From assembly GCA_964609385.1 (NCBI GenBank), contig CAZSSM010000063.1:1-39588 (forward strand): 39,588 nucleotides of DNA, read 5' to 3'. Below, piece after piece: positions 33,148 to 39,588 of the stretch. The notes beneath the pieces are model-generated. The model made no database searches. It was not told the DNA's origin and was given only the letters and a program-made list of their open reading frames with translations. A program made the translations under genes and the position numbers. This DNA comes from CAZSSM01 sp964609385 (lineage in GTDB: Bacteria > Planctomycetota > Planctomycetia > Isosphaerales > Isosphaeraceae). Positions within the stretch are counted from its first letter, which is position 1; the number at the start of each line of letters is the position of its first letter.

Positions 33148-33981
33148 GTGAGTCCGAACCTGGATCAGTTGAAGTCGCTGGCCAAGACGGTCCGCGGCGA
33201 CATCCTGCGCATGACCACCGAGGCCGGCTCGGGTCATCCGAGCAGCTCCCTCTCGGCCGTCGAGGTGTTGGTCGCCCTCTACTTCGGTGGGTTCCTCAAG
33301 TACGACACCAAGAACCCTCAGTGGGCCGATCGCGACCGGTTCATCCTCTCCAAGGGGCATGGCGCCCCGGTCCTCTACGCCGTCATGGCCGAGGCCGGCT
33401 ACTTCCCCAAAGACCAACTGATGACCCTCCGCAAGCTCGACAGCCCGCTGGAGGGACACCCCAACATGAACCGGTTGCCCGGCATCGAGGCCTCCACCGG
33501 TTCGCTCGGCCAAGGCCTCTCCATCGGCGTCGGCCACGCCCTGGCCGGCAAGATCGACAAGAAGTCGTACCAGACCTACGTCATGCTCGGCGACGGCGAG
33601 ATCGGCCAAGGGCAGGTCTGGGAGGCCGTCGCCTCGGCCGACAAGTACAAGCTGGACAACCTCACGGCGATCGTCGACCGCAACGGCTTCCAGCAGACCG
33701 GCTCGGCCCTGGAAGTCCAGAACATGGACCCGATCGACCAGAAGTTCGCCGCCTTCGGCTGGCACACCCAGGTCATCAACGGCAACGACATGGGTGGGGT
33801 CGTCGAGGCGCTCACCAAGGCCGCCCAGGTCACCGGCCAGCCGCGCTGCATCGTCTCCATGACCCGGAAGGGGTTCGGCATTCTCAGCCTGCTCGAGAAG
33901 CTGGGCGACACCAACTACCACGGCAAGCCGATCCCGCCGGACCACCTCGAGGCCGCCCTGGCCGAGGTCGAATCGGCCTGA
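33148..33981 (+). CDS. Transketolase, N-terminal subunit (split form)
   Basis: This 277-residue subunit binds thiamine diphosphate. Its partner carries the pyrimidine-binding domain. Together they move two-carbon units between sugar phosphates in the pentose phosphate pathway. Diagnostic pieces are EAGSGHPSSSLSAVEVLVALYF, RFILSKGHGAPVLYAVMAE, EGHPN, STGSLGQGLSIGVGHALAG and the ThDP/Mg motif LGDGEIGQGQVWEA, followed by AIVDRNGFQQTG. The length is typical of split transketolases. The start is GTG 33148, with GGAG 9 bases before it; the upstream extension to 33043 lacks family similarity. The partner gene follows after 181 bases, probably in the same transcript. Confidence 0.94.
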   Translation: MSPNLDQLKSLAKTVRGDILRMTTEAGSGHPSSSLSAVEVLVALYFGGFLKYDTKNPQWADRDRFILSKGHGAPVLYAVMAEAGYFPKDQLMTLRKLDSPLEGHPNMNRLPGIEASTGSLGQGLSIGVGHALAGKIDKKSYQTYVMLGDGEIGQGQVWEAVASADKYKLDNLTAIVDRNGFQQTGSALEVQNMDPIDQKFAAFGWHTQVINGNDMGGVVEALTKAAQVTGQPRCIVSMTRKGFGILSLLEKLGDTNYHGKPIPPDHLEAALAEVESA

Positions 33982-34162
33982 GCCGCCCGAGAACCAACCC
34001 CGCGCATGGCGATCAGGTGATCGACGTCGATCTCCCATCGACATCGGGAACGAACGCTGACTCCGAGCGATACGCCCGCCCCCATCGCTTCCAACCGCTC
34101 CCTCAACGCCGCAAACCGAAGACCGACCCGAGACCACCACCCCACCGAGGACAAAAACGCCC

Positions 34163-35140
34163 ATGGCTACCGCCACGTTGTCCCCCACCATGGAGAAGGG
34201 CAAAGCGACCCGTGACGCCTTCGGCCGCGCCTTGGAAGCGCTTGGCGAGAAGTACCCCGATCTGGTCGTCGTCGACGCCGACGTGGGCAACTCGACCCGG
34301 ACCGAGTGGTTTGGCAAGAAGTACCCGGACCGCTACATCGCCATCGGGATCGCCGAGAGCAACCAGGTCGGGATCGCCGGCGGCCTGGCCAGCGCGGGCA
34401 AGACCCCGCTGATCGCCAGCTTCGCCGCCTTCATCATGTGCAACGGGTTCGATCAGTTGCGGATGTCGGTCGCCTACCCCAAGCTCAACGTTAAGGTCGT
34501 CGGCTCGCACGCGGGCGTCTCGATCGGTGAGGACGGCGCCTCGCAGATGGGTATCGAGGACCTCGGCCTAGCCTGCTCGATGCCCAACTTCGTCGTGGTG
34601 GTGCCCGCCGACGAGGCCTCCGCCCGCGCCGCCACCGAGGCGATGATCGCCCACCAAGGACCGGTCTATCTCCGGACCGGGCGACCCGGCGTGCCCAAAA
34701 TCTACAGCGACGACGCCACCGTCCCCTTCACCTTCGGCAAGGCCAACCGGCTCCGCGACGGCGACGCCCTGACCATCATTGCCAATGGCTTGACCGTTGC
34801 CCCGGCCCTCAAGGCGGCCGAGACCCTCGCCGGTGAAGGCGTCCAGGCCCGTGTCCTCGACATGCACACGCTCAAGCCGATCGATCAGGAGGCCATCGCC
34901 GAGGCCGCCCGCGAGACCGGCGCCTTGGTCGTTTGCGAAGAACACCTCGAGCACGGTGGGCTCGGCAGCATCGTCGCCGTCGCCGCCGCTAAGACGCAAC
35001 CCGTTCCGATCCGATTCGTCAACGTCGGCGACCGCTACGGCGAGAGCGGGACCCCCGATCAGCTCATCGAGCGGTTCGGGCTGACCGCACCCAACATCGC
35101 CCAGGCCGCGCGTGACGTCCTCCAAGCCAAGAACGCCTGA
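34163..35140 (+). CDS. Transketolase, C-terminal subunit (split form)
   Basis: This 325-residue subunit has the pyrimidine-binding and C-terminal transketolase domains. It shows ATRDAFGRALEALGEKYPDLVVVDADVG, YIAIGIAESNQVGIAGGLASAGKTP, FAAFIMCNGFDQLRMSVAYPKLNVK, GSHAGVSIGEDGASQMGIEDL and YLRTGRPGVP. The C-terminal domain includes VLDMHTLKPIDQEAI and VVCEEHLEHGGLGSIVA. The active-site Glu is in GIAES. A weak GAGGA lies 11 bases before the ATG. It forms a functional enzyme with the product of the gene 181 bases upstream. A 15-base perfect inverted repeat follows the stop. Confidence 0.94.
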   Translation: MATATLSPTMEKGKATRDAFGRALEALGEKYPDLVVVDADVGNSTRTEWFGKKYPDRYIAIGIAESNQVGIAGGLASAGKTPLIASFAAFIMCNGFDQLRMSVAYPKLNVKVVGSHAGVSIGEDGASQMGIEDLGLACSMPNFVVVVPADEASARAATEAMIAHQGPVYLRTGRPGVPKIYSDDATVPFTFGKANRLRDGDALTIIANGLTVAPALKAAETLAGEGVQARVLDMHTLKPIDQEAIAEAARETGALVVCEEHLEHGGLGSIVAVAAAKTQPVPIRFVNVGDRYGESGTPDQLIERFGLTAPNIAQAARDVLQAKNA

Positions 35141-35152
35141 AGCAGGCCAAGC

Positions 35153-35202
35153 TCACCTGCGATCGGGGATCATCAAGAATATTCATACCCGATCGCAGGT
35201 GA
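35153..35202. terminator. Perfect 15-base inverted repeat after transketolase genes
   Basis: TCACCTGCGATCGGG (35153-35167) and CCCGATCGCAGGTGA (35188-35202) are exact reverse complements with a 20-base AT-rich loop. It lies 13 bases past the stop of the C-terminal transketolase gene and before the end of the convergent methyltransferase gene. The stem is symmetrical and strong, so it could end transcription from both sides. There is no T-run, which argues against a classic intrinsic terminator; a protein-binding site is an alternative. Confidence 0.6.
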
Positions 35203-35264
35203 CCCCTCAATTTCAATCACACAAAGCAACATCACGACAACCTTTTCTATCTCGAAGCGGTGAT

Positions 35265-36021
35265 TCACTTTGGGCGGCGGACGACCCCGACGCGGAGATA
35301 GAGCGGCCAACGGACCTCGCGCCGGCCGTCGATGGACCCTGAGGTGCCCCAGGCGTCGCGGAGCGGTTCGCGGATCGCGTCGAGGGGGTCACGGCCTCGG
35401 TCGTTCCGATATCGCTCCGAGGCCGACCAGGTAACCCAGGACGTCGTCGAGATCCCAGCGCCTCCGCATCGCGAAAGTGGGGCTCGGTAGCTCCTCGAAG
35501 GGGAACGGAAGGCTCCGATAGCCCCCTTCGACGAGCCGACGCTCGGGTGGCCAGTACGGACCGACGACCTCGTCATAGTAATGACGCACGACGGCGTCGA
35601 TGGCTGGGTCGATCGTCTGCAAGGCGTAGCACCAGCAGGCCACGATCGCGTGGGGGCGACCGACCCGTTGGACCTCATTGAAGAACGGTCCGTGATCGAA
35701 CCAGTGGAGCGCTTGGGCGACGACGATCAGATCGACCGAACCGTCGGCCAGAGGGGCGCGCTCGGCTGGGGCGACGGCGAAGAGGATCCGATCATGTCGA
35801 GAGGCTTGGCCAATCTGGGTCGCACTGGCGTCGGTCGCCAAGACGCGGGCGAAGTGCTCGGCTAGGCCATGCGCTGCTTGACCATTGCCCGCGCCACAGT
35901 CCCAGGCATCCCGACGCGACGGGACCAACTGGGCCAGCCATTTGAAGAGTTCGGGCGGGTAGCTCGGCCGGTGCGCAGCGTAGCGATCGGCGTGCCCCGA
36001 GAAATGGTCCTTGAAACGCAT
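35265..36021 (-). pseudogene. Class I SAM-dependent methyltransferase, frameshifted near its 3' end
   Basis: The first part starts at ATG 36021 (GGGGGA 5 bases upstream) and reads as a SAM methyltransferase: FSGHADRYAAHRPSYPPELF, the SAM motif I-like DCGAGNGQAA, ATDASATQI, and VDLIVVAQALHWFD. At 35421-35440 the frame breaks. Frame 1 reads DVLGYLVGL and stops at 35389, while the shifted frame continues with the expected end (VTWSASERYRNDRGRDPLDAI, then VRWPLYLRVGVVRRP) to 35265. A typical family member runs YL-x-TWSA without a break. A one-base insertion or two-base deletion explains this. It may be a real mutation or a sequencing error. The substrate is unknown. Confidence 0.8.
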
Positions 36022-36197
36022 CGGATCCCCCAGTCGGCCGCCATTGACCCACATCCATGATCGGTTCAGCGTCCACGATCCGATCCCGAGCCAATCCCCT
36101 CAAGCGTCCGAAAACTGCCGCAGAGGAAACCGACGGGCTGATCGTCGAGGTCGTGGACGAACTGGAGGCCGAGTCGACGCGTTGGAACGCGGGCTGT

Positions 36198-36230
36198 CCC
36201 GGGACGATGATTTTCCACAATCATCCCGGG
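36198..36230. terminator. Hairpin with CCCGGGA stem
   Basis: CCCGGGA (36198-36204) pairs with TCCCGGG (36224-36230), and TGATT/AATCA extend the stem inside after a three-base bulge. It sits just past the 3' end of the doubtful minus-strand ORF at 36276-36614 and upstream of the methyltransferase start. No T-run follows on either strand, so the function is uncertain. Confidence 0.35.
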
Positions 36231-37463
36231 CATGATGAACACCATCGTCACATGACACCGCGCTTTTTGCTGAAATTAACAGGAGAACGTATACTCGAGG
36301 TCCCCCATCAGGGTGAGTTCCCCGAAAGAATCGCGTGGTGCATCGATGTCATCAAACTCCAGCTTGATCTGGCCGGTATCGAACATCGGCACATCCTGGA
36401 ACTCAATGGCGACCAAGTCCTTGGTTACTGGGCAAATATCCACAGCGATTCGGGCCGTCTGCTCGTCGACCTCGACGACGACGACGTCGACCCCCTGGCC
36501 GATTGAGGGCGACGGACCATAGGATTCGGCCGGCATCAACGAATCGAAGTACAGTCCTGTATATTGCCAAAGGATGGGATCGGGCGAACATGCCAAGAGC
36601 GAGTCGGTGTGCATGCTTGGCGTGATCTGTCGATCATAGAGATTTTGTGAGATTCGTTGACAAGCTTGCCTCGTTCCGATAAGATAACAACTACTACGAA
36701 GCATGTAACGCTCGGTGAGTCGTCTCTCCCTCTTCGGAGAGGCGATGCGATGGCGGATCACACCACTTCGCTTCGCGATCCGCTCCAGTTGATCATCATT
36801 GATCTTGGGCGGCGCGTGATCATCGGCTGCATTGACGAAGATCGATCCCCGAAGGGCCTGTCCCCTCGGGCACGGAAGAATATCTCGGAAGCGTGTTTTC
36901 CTGACCGGAGCGATGCACATCAGGTCGAGTTGGACGTTCATGCGATCCTCAACTGCCGCTCCTGCGACGGTTTGATCGGAGCACCTGGAAGCGGGTTTGG
37001 TTCGGGTCCTCATCAGGACCAACGTCTTCGGGTGGGGAGACTTGCTCAACGCGATCGGAATGTCGTGATGCGCATGGAGATTCTCCCCGGCTGGGGGCTG
37101 TTGGTCGGCCTCAGCGCCGCAACACGGGTCTTCGGAACGAGCGACTCTTCGGAGACGACACCTCCTAGAACGCCACAGCAGTCCCCCCAATCGGTCCCGC
37201 ACTGGACCGGCTGCGCAGACCCGTCCCCCATTCCCGGTCTTTAAGAAATGGGAAACGGCGACGCAAACAGGAAATCGCGTTCGCGTTTTTTTTGCCAGAC
37301 CTCTCCGATATTCTTCGGTAAAAGCCTGGCTCATCGGGAGTGACGTCGGGACTGGGCTCAGCACAGGGTCTCGGCCTAAGATAAACCAGCAAGTTCCCGC
37401 GTCGCCTCGCTTGAGGTCCTGACGTGTGGGCCCTCGATTCCCTGAACCGTATTCCGGCCGACG
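36231..37463. other. Lower-GC 1.2-kb stretch without a confident gene
   Basis: Base composition is visibly less GC-rich than elsewhere, and the open frames on both strands lack recognisable domains or good ribosome sites. The long minus frame ending at 36276 spans most of it, but only its last 110-140 codons look gene-like. Features seen are a hairpin CTCTCC/GGAGAG near 36725-36742, and CGCG-TT-CGCG followed by eight T at 37276-37293 (plus strand, terminator-like but with a short stem). The promoter of nusB should lie in the last 150 bases. It could be decayed genes or inserted DNA. Confidence 0.4.
36276..36614 (-). CDS. Doubtful hypothetical protein, 112 residues
   Basis: I do not recognise this product. 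In its favour, G/C at third positions exceeds that at first positions across the frame, which fits coding on this strand rather than the codon-aligned plus-strand frame at 36057-36506. The product also has a balanced, acidic, beta-rich look (VDICPVTKDLVAIEFQDVP, then FGELTLMGDLEYTFSC). Against it, no ribosome binding site precedes ATG 36614, and an alternative ATG at 36704 is equally weak. The acidic C-terminal half could belong to a small cytoplasmic protein or a remnant. Confidence 0.3.
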   Translation of the reverse strand: MHTDSLLACSPDPILWQYTGLYFDSLMPAESYGPSPSIGQGVDVVVVEVDEQTARIAVDICPVTKDLVAIEFQDVPMFDTGQIKLEFDDIDAPRDSFGELTLMGDLEYTFSC

Positions 37464-37964
37464 ATGTTTCGACGTACCCGATCGCGCGAGATCGCCCTCC
37501 AAATCCTCTACATGTGCGATCAGAATCCGGAAGCGCCCGAGCCCGAGTTCGACCGCTTCATCGCGCGTCGGATCCGTGACCCTCGCGCCCGCGAGGTCGC
37601 CGCACGCCTCGTCGACGGGATCCGGCGTCGACGACCCGAGATCGACGCCACCTTGACCGAGGCGGCCGACAATTGGCGGGTCGAGCGGATGGCCTTGGTC
37701 GACCGAAACATCCTCCGGATCGGAGTTTACGAACTCCTGGACGAACCCGACATTCCCAATCGCGTGGCCATCAACGAGGCCCTCGAACTGGCCAAGCGGT
37801 ACAGCACGTCACAGTCGAGCCGGTTCGTCAACGGCGTCCTGGACAAGGTGCAGGCCGACCGCGTCTCGCGAGAGGATAGGTCCTCAAAGACCGTGGTGCG
37901 TGACAGCTCCGAGGCTCCAACCTCAGGGACCGACCCGACACCCCCAACGACCGGGGGATCGTAG
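37464..37964 (+). CDS. nusB: Transcription antitermination factor NusB
   Basis: This 166-residue RNA-binding protein joins the rRNA antitermination complex with S10 (NusE) and boxA RNA. Family marks are the N-terminal RRTRSREIALQILYMCDQ, the middle WRVERMALVDRNILRIGVYEL, and the end IPNRVAINEALELAKRYST followed by RFVNGVLDKV. About 30 polar residues extend beyond the usual C-terminus. It ends 4 bases before the PHP gene, so the two should be cotranscribed. The ribosome site is weak. Confidence 0.96.
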   Translation: MFRRTRSREIALQILYMCDQNPEAPEPEFDRFIARRIRDPRAREVAARLVDGIRRRRPEIDATLTEAADNWRVERMALVDRNILRIGVYELLDEPDIPNRVAINEALELAKRYSTSQSSRFVNGVLDKVQADRVSREDRSSKTVVRDSSEAPTSGTDPTPPTTGGS

Positions 37965-37968
37965 GCCG

Positions 37969-38955
37969 ATGGCTGCCTCAGCTTCGAAGGGCTCGGCCCG
38001 CTTGTGGTGGTCGGGCCCGAGCCCCATCGCGGACCGTTCGCGTGGCGCCGACCTTCACATACACACGACGCATTCGGATGGGGCCTTAACGCCGGCTGGC
38101 GTCGTCCGCGCCGCGCATCAACGGGGCTTGGCGGCCTTGGCGATCACCGACCACGACACGATGAGCGGGTCGCGGGCCGGTCGAGTCGAGGCCCGTCGGC
38201 TCGGGATCGAGCTGATCCCCGCTCTGGAACTCAGCGCCGAGGACGAAGAAGGGCCGCTCCACCTGCTCGGCTATTTCGTCGACGATCGCAACGAGTCACT
38301 CCAGGCTGCCTTGGAGGATCTCGATGTGCGTCGACGGGAGCGTGCGGAGGCGATCGTGCATCGGTTGCAGGCTCAGGGCTTCGTGATCGATCTGAGGAGG
38401 CTGCAAGGGATCGCCCCGCGCGGCACGCTCGGTCGCGGTCAGATCGCCGACTGGCTGGTTGGGACCGGGCAGTTGCCCGACCGCCGCGCCGCCTTCGACG
38501 GGGTCCTCAGCGATGCCGGACTGGCCGACCTGCCGGCGCCCCGGGTCCCCAGCGACCGCGCCTTGCGGCTCATTCAGGAAGCCGGTGGGGTCGCCTCTTG
38601 GGCCCACCCGCCGGCCTCGGCCACCCTCGAACGGCTCGCTCGATTGATCGCGCGGGGCCTCGAGGCCATCGAAGTGGCCGGACCATCGATCCCGGGTCCT
38701 CGTCGACGACGACTCCGCTCCTGGGCCGACGAGCACGATCTGGTCCCGACCGCCGGTTCGGACTTCCATCGACCCGGCCCGACCGGACAATGGATCGGGC
38801 GGATCACCGCCGACCCGACGGATCTGGAACGGCTCCGCGCCCGGGTCCGAGCCGTCGACCAGACCAACGAACCGGACGGCTCGGAGGCAAACCACGCTTC
38901 GGAGGCCGATGACCACCCCTCGGCGATCTCCCCACGAGCGTTGACCTCCGGTTGA
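37969..38955 (+). CDS. PHP-domain phosphoesterase (YciV/RNase AM-like)
   Basis: This 328-residue cytoplasmic metal-dependent phosphoesterase has the PHP metal-binding motifs ADLHIHTTHSDG (near 26-37), AITDHDT (near 58-64), a Glu in ALELSAE, HLLGYF, then SWAHP and GSDFHRP toward the C-terminus. This pattern matches the YciV group, where characterised members hydrolyse 3',5'-nucleoside bisphosphates or trim RNA 5' ends. The exact substrate here is inferred. ATG 37969 was chosen over an extension starting at 37900 inside nusB; GGGGGA lies about 10 bases before it. It is cotranscribed with nusB (4-base gap), which fits an RNA-related job. Confidence 0.9.
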   Translation: MAASASKGSARLWWSGPSPIADRSRGADLHIHTTHSDGALTPAGVVRAAHQRGLAALAITDHDTMSGSRAGRVEARRLGIELIPALELSAEDEEGPLHLLGYFVDDRNESLQAALEDLDVRRRERAEAIVHRLQAQGFVIDLRRLQGIAPRGTLGRGQIADWLVGTGQLPDRRAAFDGVLSDAGLADLPAPRVPSDRALRLIQEAGGVASWAHPPASATLERLARLIARGLEAIEVAGPSIPGPRRRRLRSWADEHDLVPTAGSDFHRPGPTGQWIGRITADPTDLERLRARVRAVDQTNEPDGSEANHASEADDHPSAISPRALTSG

Positions 38956-39078
38956 CGTCGAGCGATCCGAACTCCGACATTCTTCCTCCCTGCCGCGTTT
39001 CGATCCAACGCTAGCGGTCGGGCCGTGGCTCTATAGACCTCGTCTCCTTCCTTTCCCGTCCGAGCGAGTGAACGCGCC

Positions 39079-39588
39079 ATGGCACTGTCGAACTGGTTCA
39101 AACGGTTGCGCGACGGGTTGGCCAAGACGGCCCAGTTATTCAATGTGGGGGCATGGTTCGGTCGCAAGGTGGACCAGGACTTCCTCGACGAGTTGGAGGC
39201 GACGCTGATCCAGGCCGACGTCGGGGTCCAGTCGACGATGCGGATGATCGATCGGGTCCGCGAAGCCTACGCCGACAAGACCGCCGACGAGGATCTGCTG
39301 GCCTTCGTCAAGTCGGAGTTCAAGGCGCTCTTGGCGACCGATCTGCCCGGCCAGCTCGACTTGCCGGCGACCAAACCAGCCGTCGTGTTGGTGGCGGGGG
39401 TCAACGGGGTCGGCAAGACGACCTCGATCGCCAAGCTGGCCCAACGGCTCAAGGACGAGGGCCAATCGATCGTCCTGGCCGCCTGCGACACCTTCCGCGC
39501 TGCGGCCCCGGAGCAGCTCCGGATCTGGGCCGAACGGTCCGGCTCGGACATCGTCGCCGGCCAGCAAGGGGCCGACCCGGGCAGCGTC
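39079..39588 (+). CDS. ftsY: Signal recognition particle receptor FtsY (5' part, cut by window end)
   Basis: 170 codons are present and the frame is still open at the window end. The product is the SRP GTPase receptor that docks ribosome-nascent-chain complexes at the membrane. The N domain occupies about residues 1-90 (FLDELEATLIQADVGVQSTMRM). The GTPase G1 motif GVNGVGKTTSIAKLA follows, then DTFRAAAPEQL and QQGADPGS. It lacks the long acidic A domain of E. coli FtsY and begins almost directly with the N domain, as in many bacteria. The ribosome binding site is weak. A 123-base gap separates it from the PHP gene. Confidence 0.96.
   Translation, partial: MALSNWFKRLRDGLAKTAQLFNVGAWFGRKVDQDFLDELEATLIQADVGVQSTMRMIDRVREAYADKTADEDLLAFVKSEFKALLATDLPGQLDLPATKPAVVLVAGVNGVGKTTSIAKLAQRLKDEGQSIVLAACDTFRAAAPEQLRIWAERSGSDIVAGQQGADPGSV

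Noticed and set aside
34019..34032. Perfect palindrome GATCGACGTCGATC between the transketolase genes
   Set aside because: GATC- and CGATCG-type words are very frequent across this window, so a 14-base palindrome of this composition is weak evidence for a site.
32485..34317. 610-codon minus-strand frame
   Set aside because: It spans the antisense of the efflux channel and transketolase genes, both firmly identified on the plus strand.
36057..36506. 149-codon plus-strand frame
   Set aside because: It is codon-aligned with the minus-strand ORF at 36276-36614, where third-position G/C is higher on the minus strand. It has no recognisable domain.
36657..37244. 195-codon plus-strand frame in the lower-GC gap
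   Set aside because: Codon use is mixed, no ribosome binding site was seen, and no family pattern is visible.

Overview
The window is high-GC bacterial chromosome and very probably comes from a planctomycete, with an Isosphaeraceae-like member the best guess. The reasons are the DUF1592/DUF1588-type planctomycete cytochrome next to a DUF1552 protein, a PEP-CTERM surface protein, a large multi-PAS hybrid kinase feeding a receiver/anti-sigma-kinase protein, strong G/C preference at third codon positions, and short single-gene or few-gene transcription units. No family assignment was checked by a database search. No tRNA, rRNA, CRISPR array, insertion sequence or prophage was seen.

Layout. (1) 1-222 holds a long imperfect palindrome and no gene. 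(2) 223-1092 (-) is a secreted alpha/beta-hydrolase, divergent from a three-gene exported set at 1292-6657 (+): a c-type-cytochrome DUF1592 protein, a Tat-like DUF1552 protein joined by an ATGA overlap, and an ankyrin-repeat protein. (3) 6782-9403 (-) is a large beta-repeat protein with a PEP-CTERM anchor. (4) 9839-14692 (+) is a peptide-uptake pair: a POT-family peptide transporter with a roughly 360-residue beta-propeller-like insert before its last membrane helix, followed by a secreted S9 serine peptidase. (5) 14829-16487 (+) is formate-tetrahydrofolate ligase. (6) 16516-19095 (-) is a lipoprotein ending in a thioredoxin-fold domain without its CXXC. (7) 19326-24919 (-) is a signalling pair, a 1520-residue hybrid histidine kinase and a receiver plus RsbW-like ATPase protein. 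(8) 25173-26045 (-) is a SirB1-like protein. (9) 26275-32808 is a tripartite efflux system: RND pump and adaptor on the minus strand, outer-membrane channel divergent on the plus strand. (10) 33148-35140 (+) is a split transketolase. (11) 35265-36021 (-) is a frameshifted methyltransferase. (12) 36231-37463 is a lower-GC stretch of about 1.2 kb with one doubtful ORF. (13) 37464-39588 (+) is nusB, a PHP-domain phosphoesterase and the 5' part of ftsY, which runs off the window.

The most interesting items are the transporter-propeller fusion beside a secreted peptidase, which suggests an extracellular digestion and uptake module; the DUF1592/DUF1552/ankyrin trio, whose biochemical role is unknown; and the kinase pair that appears to connect a phosphorelay to a partner-switching output.
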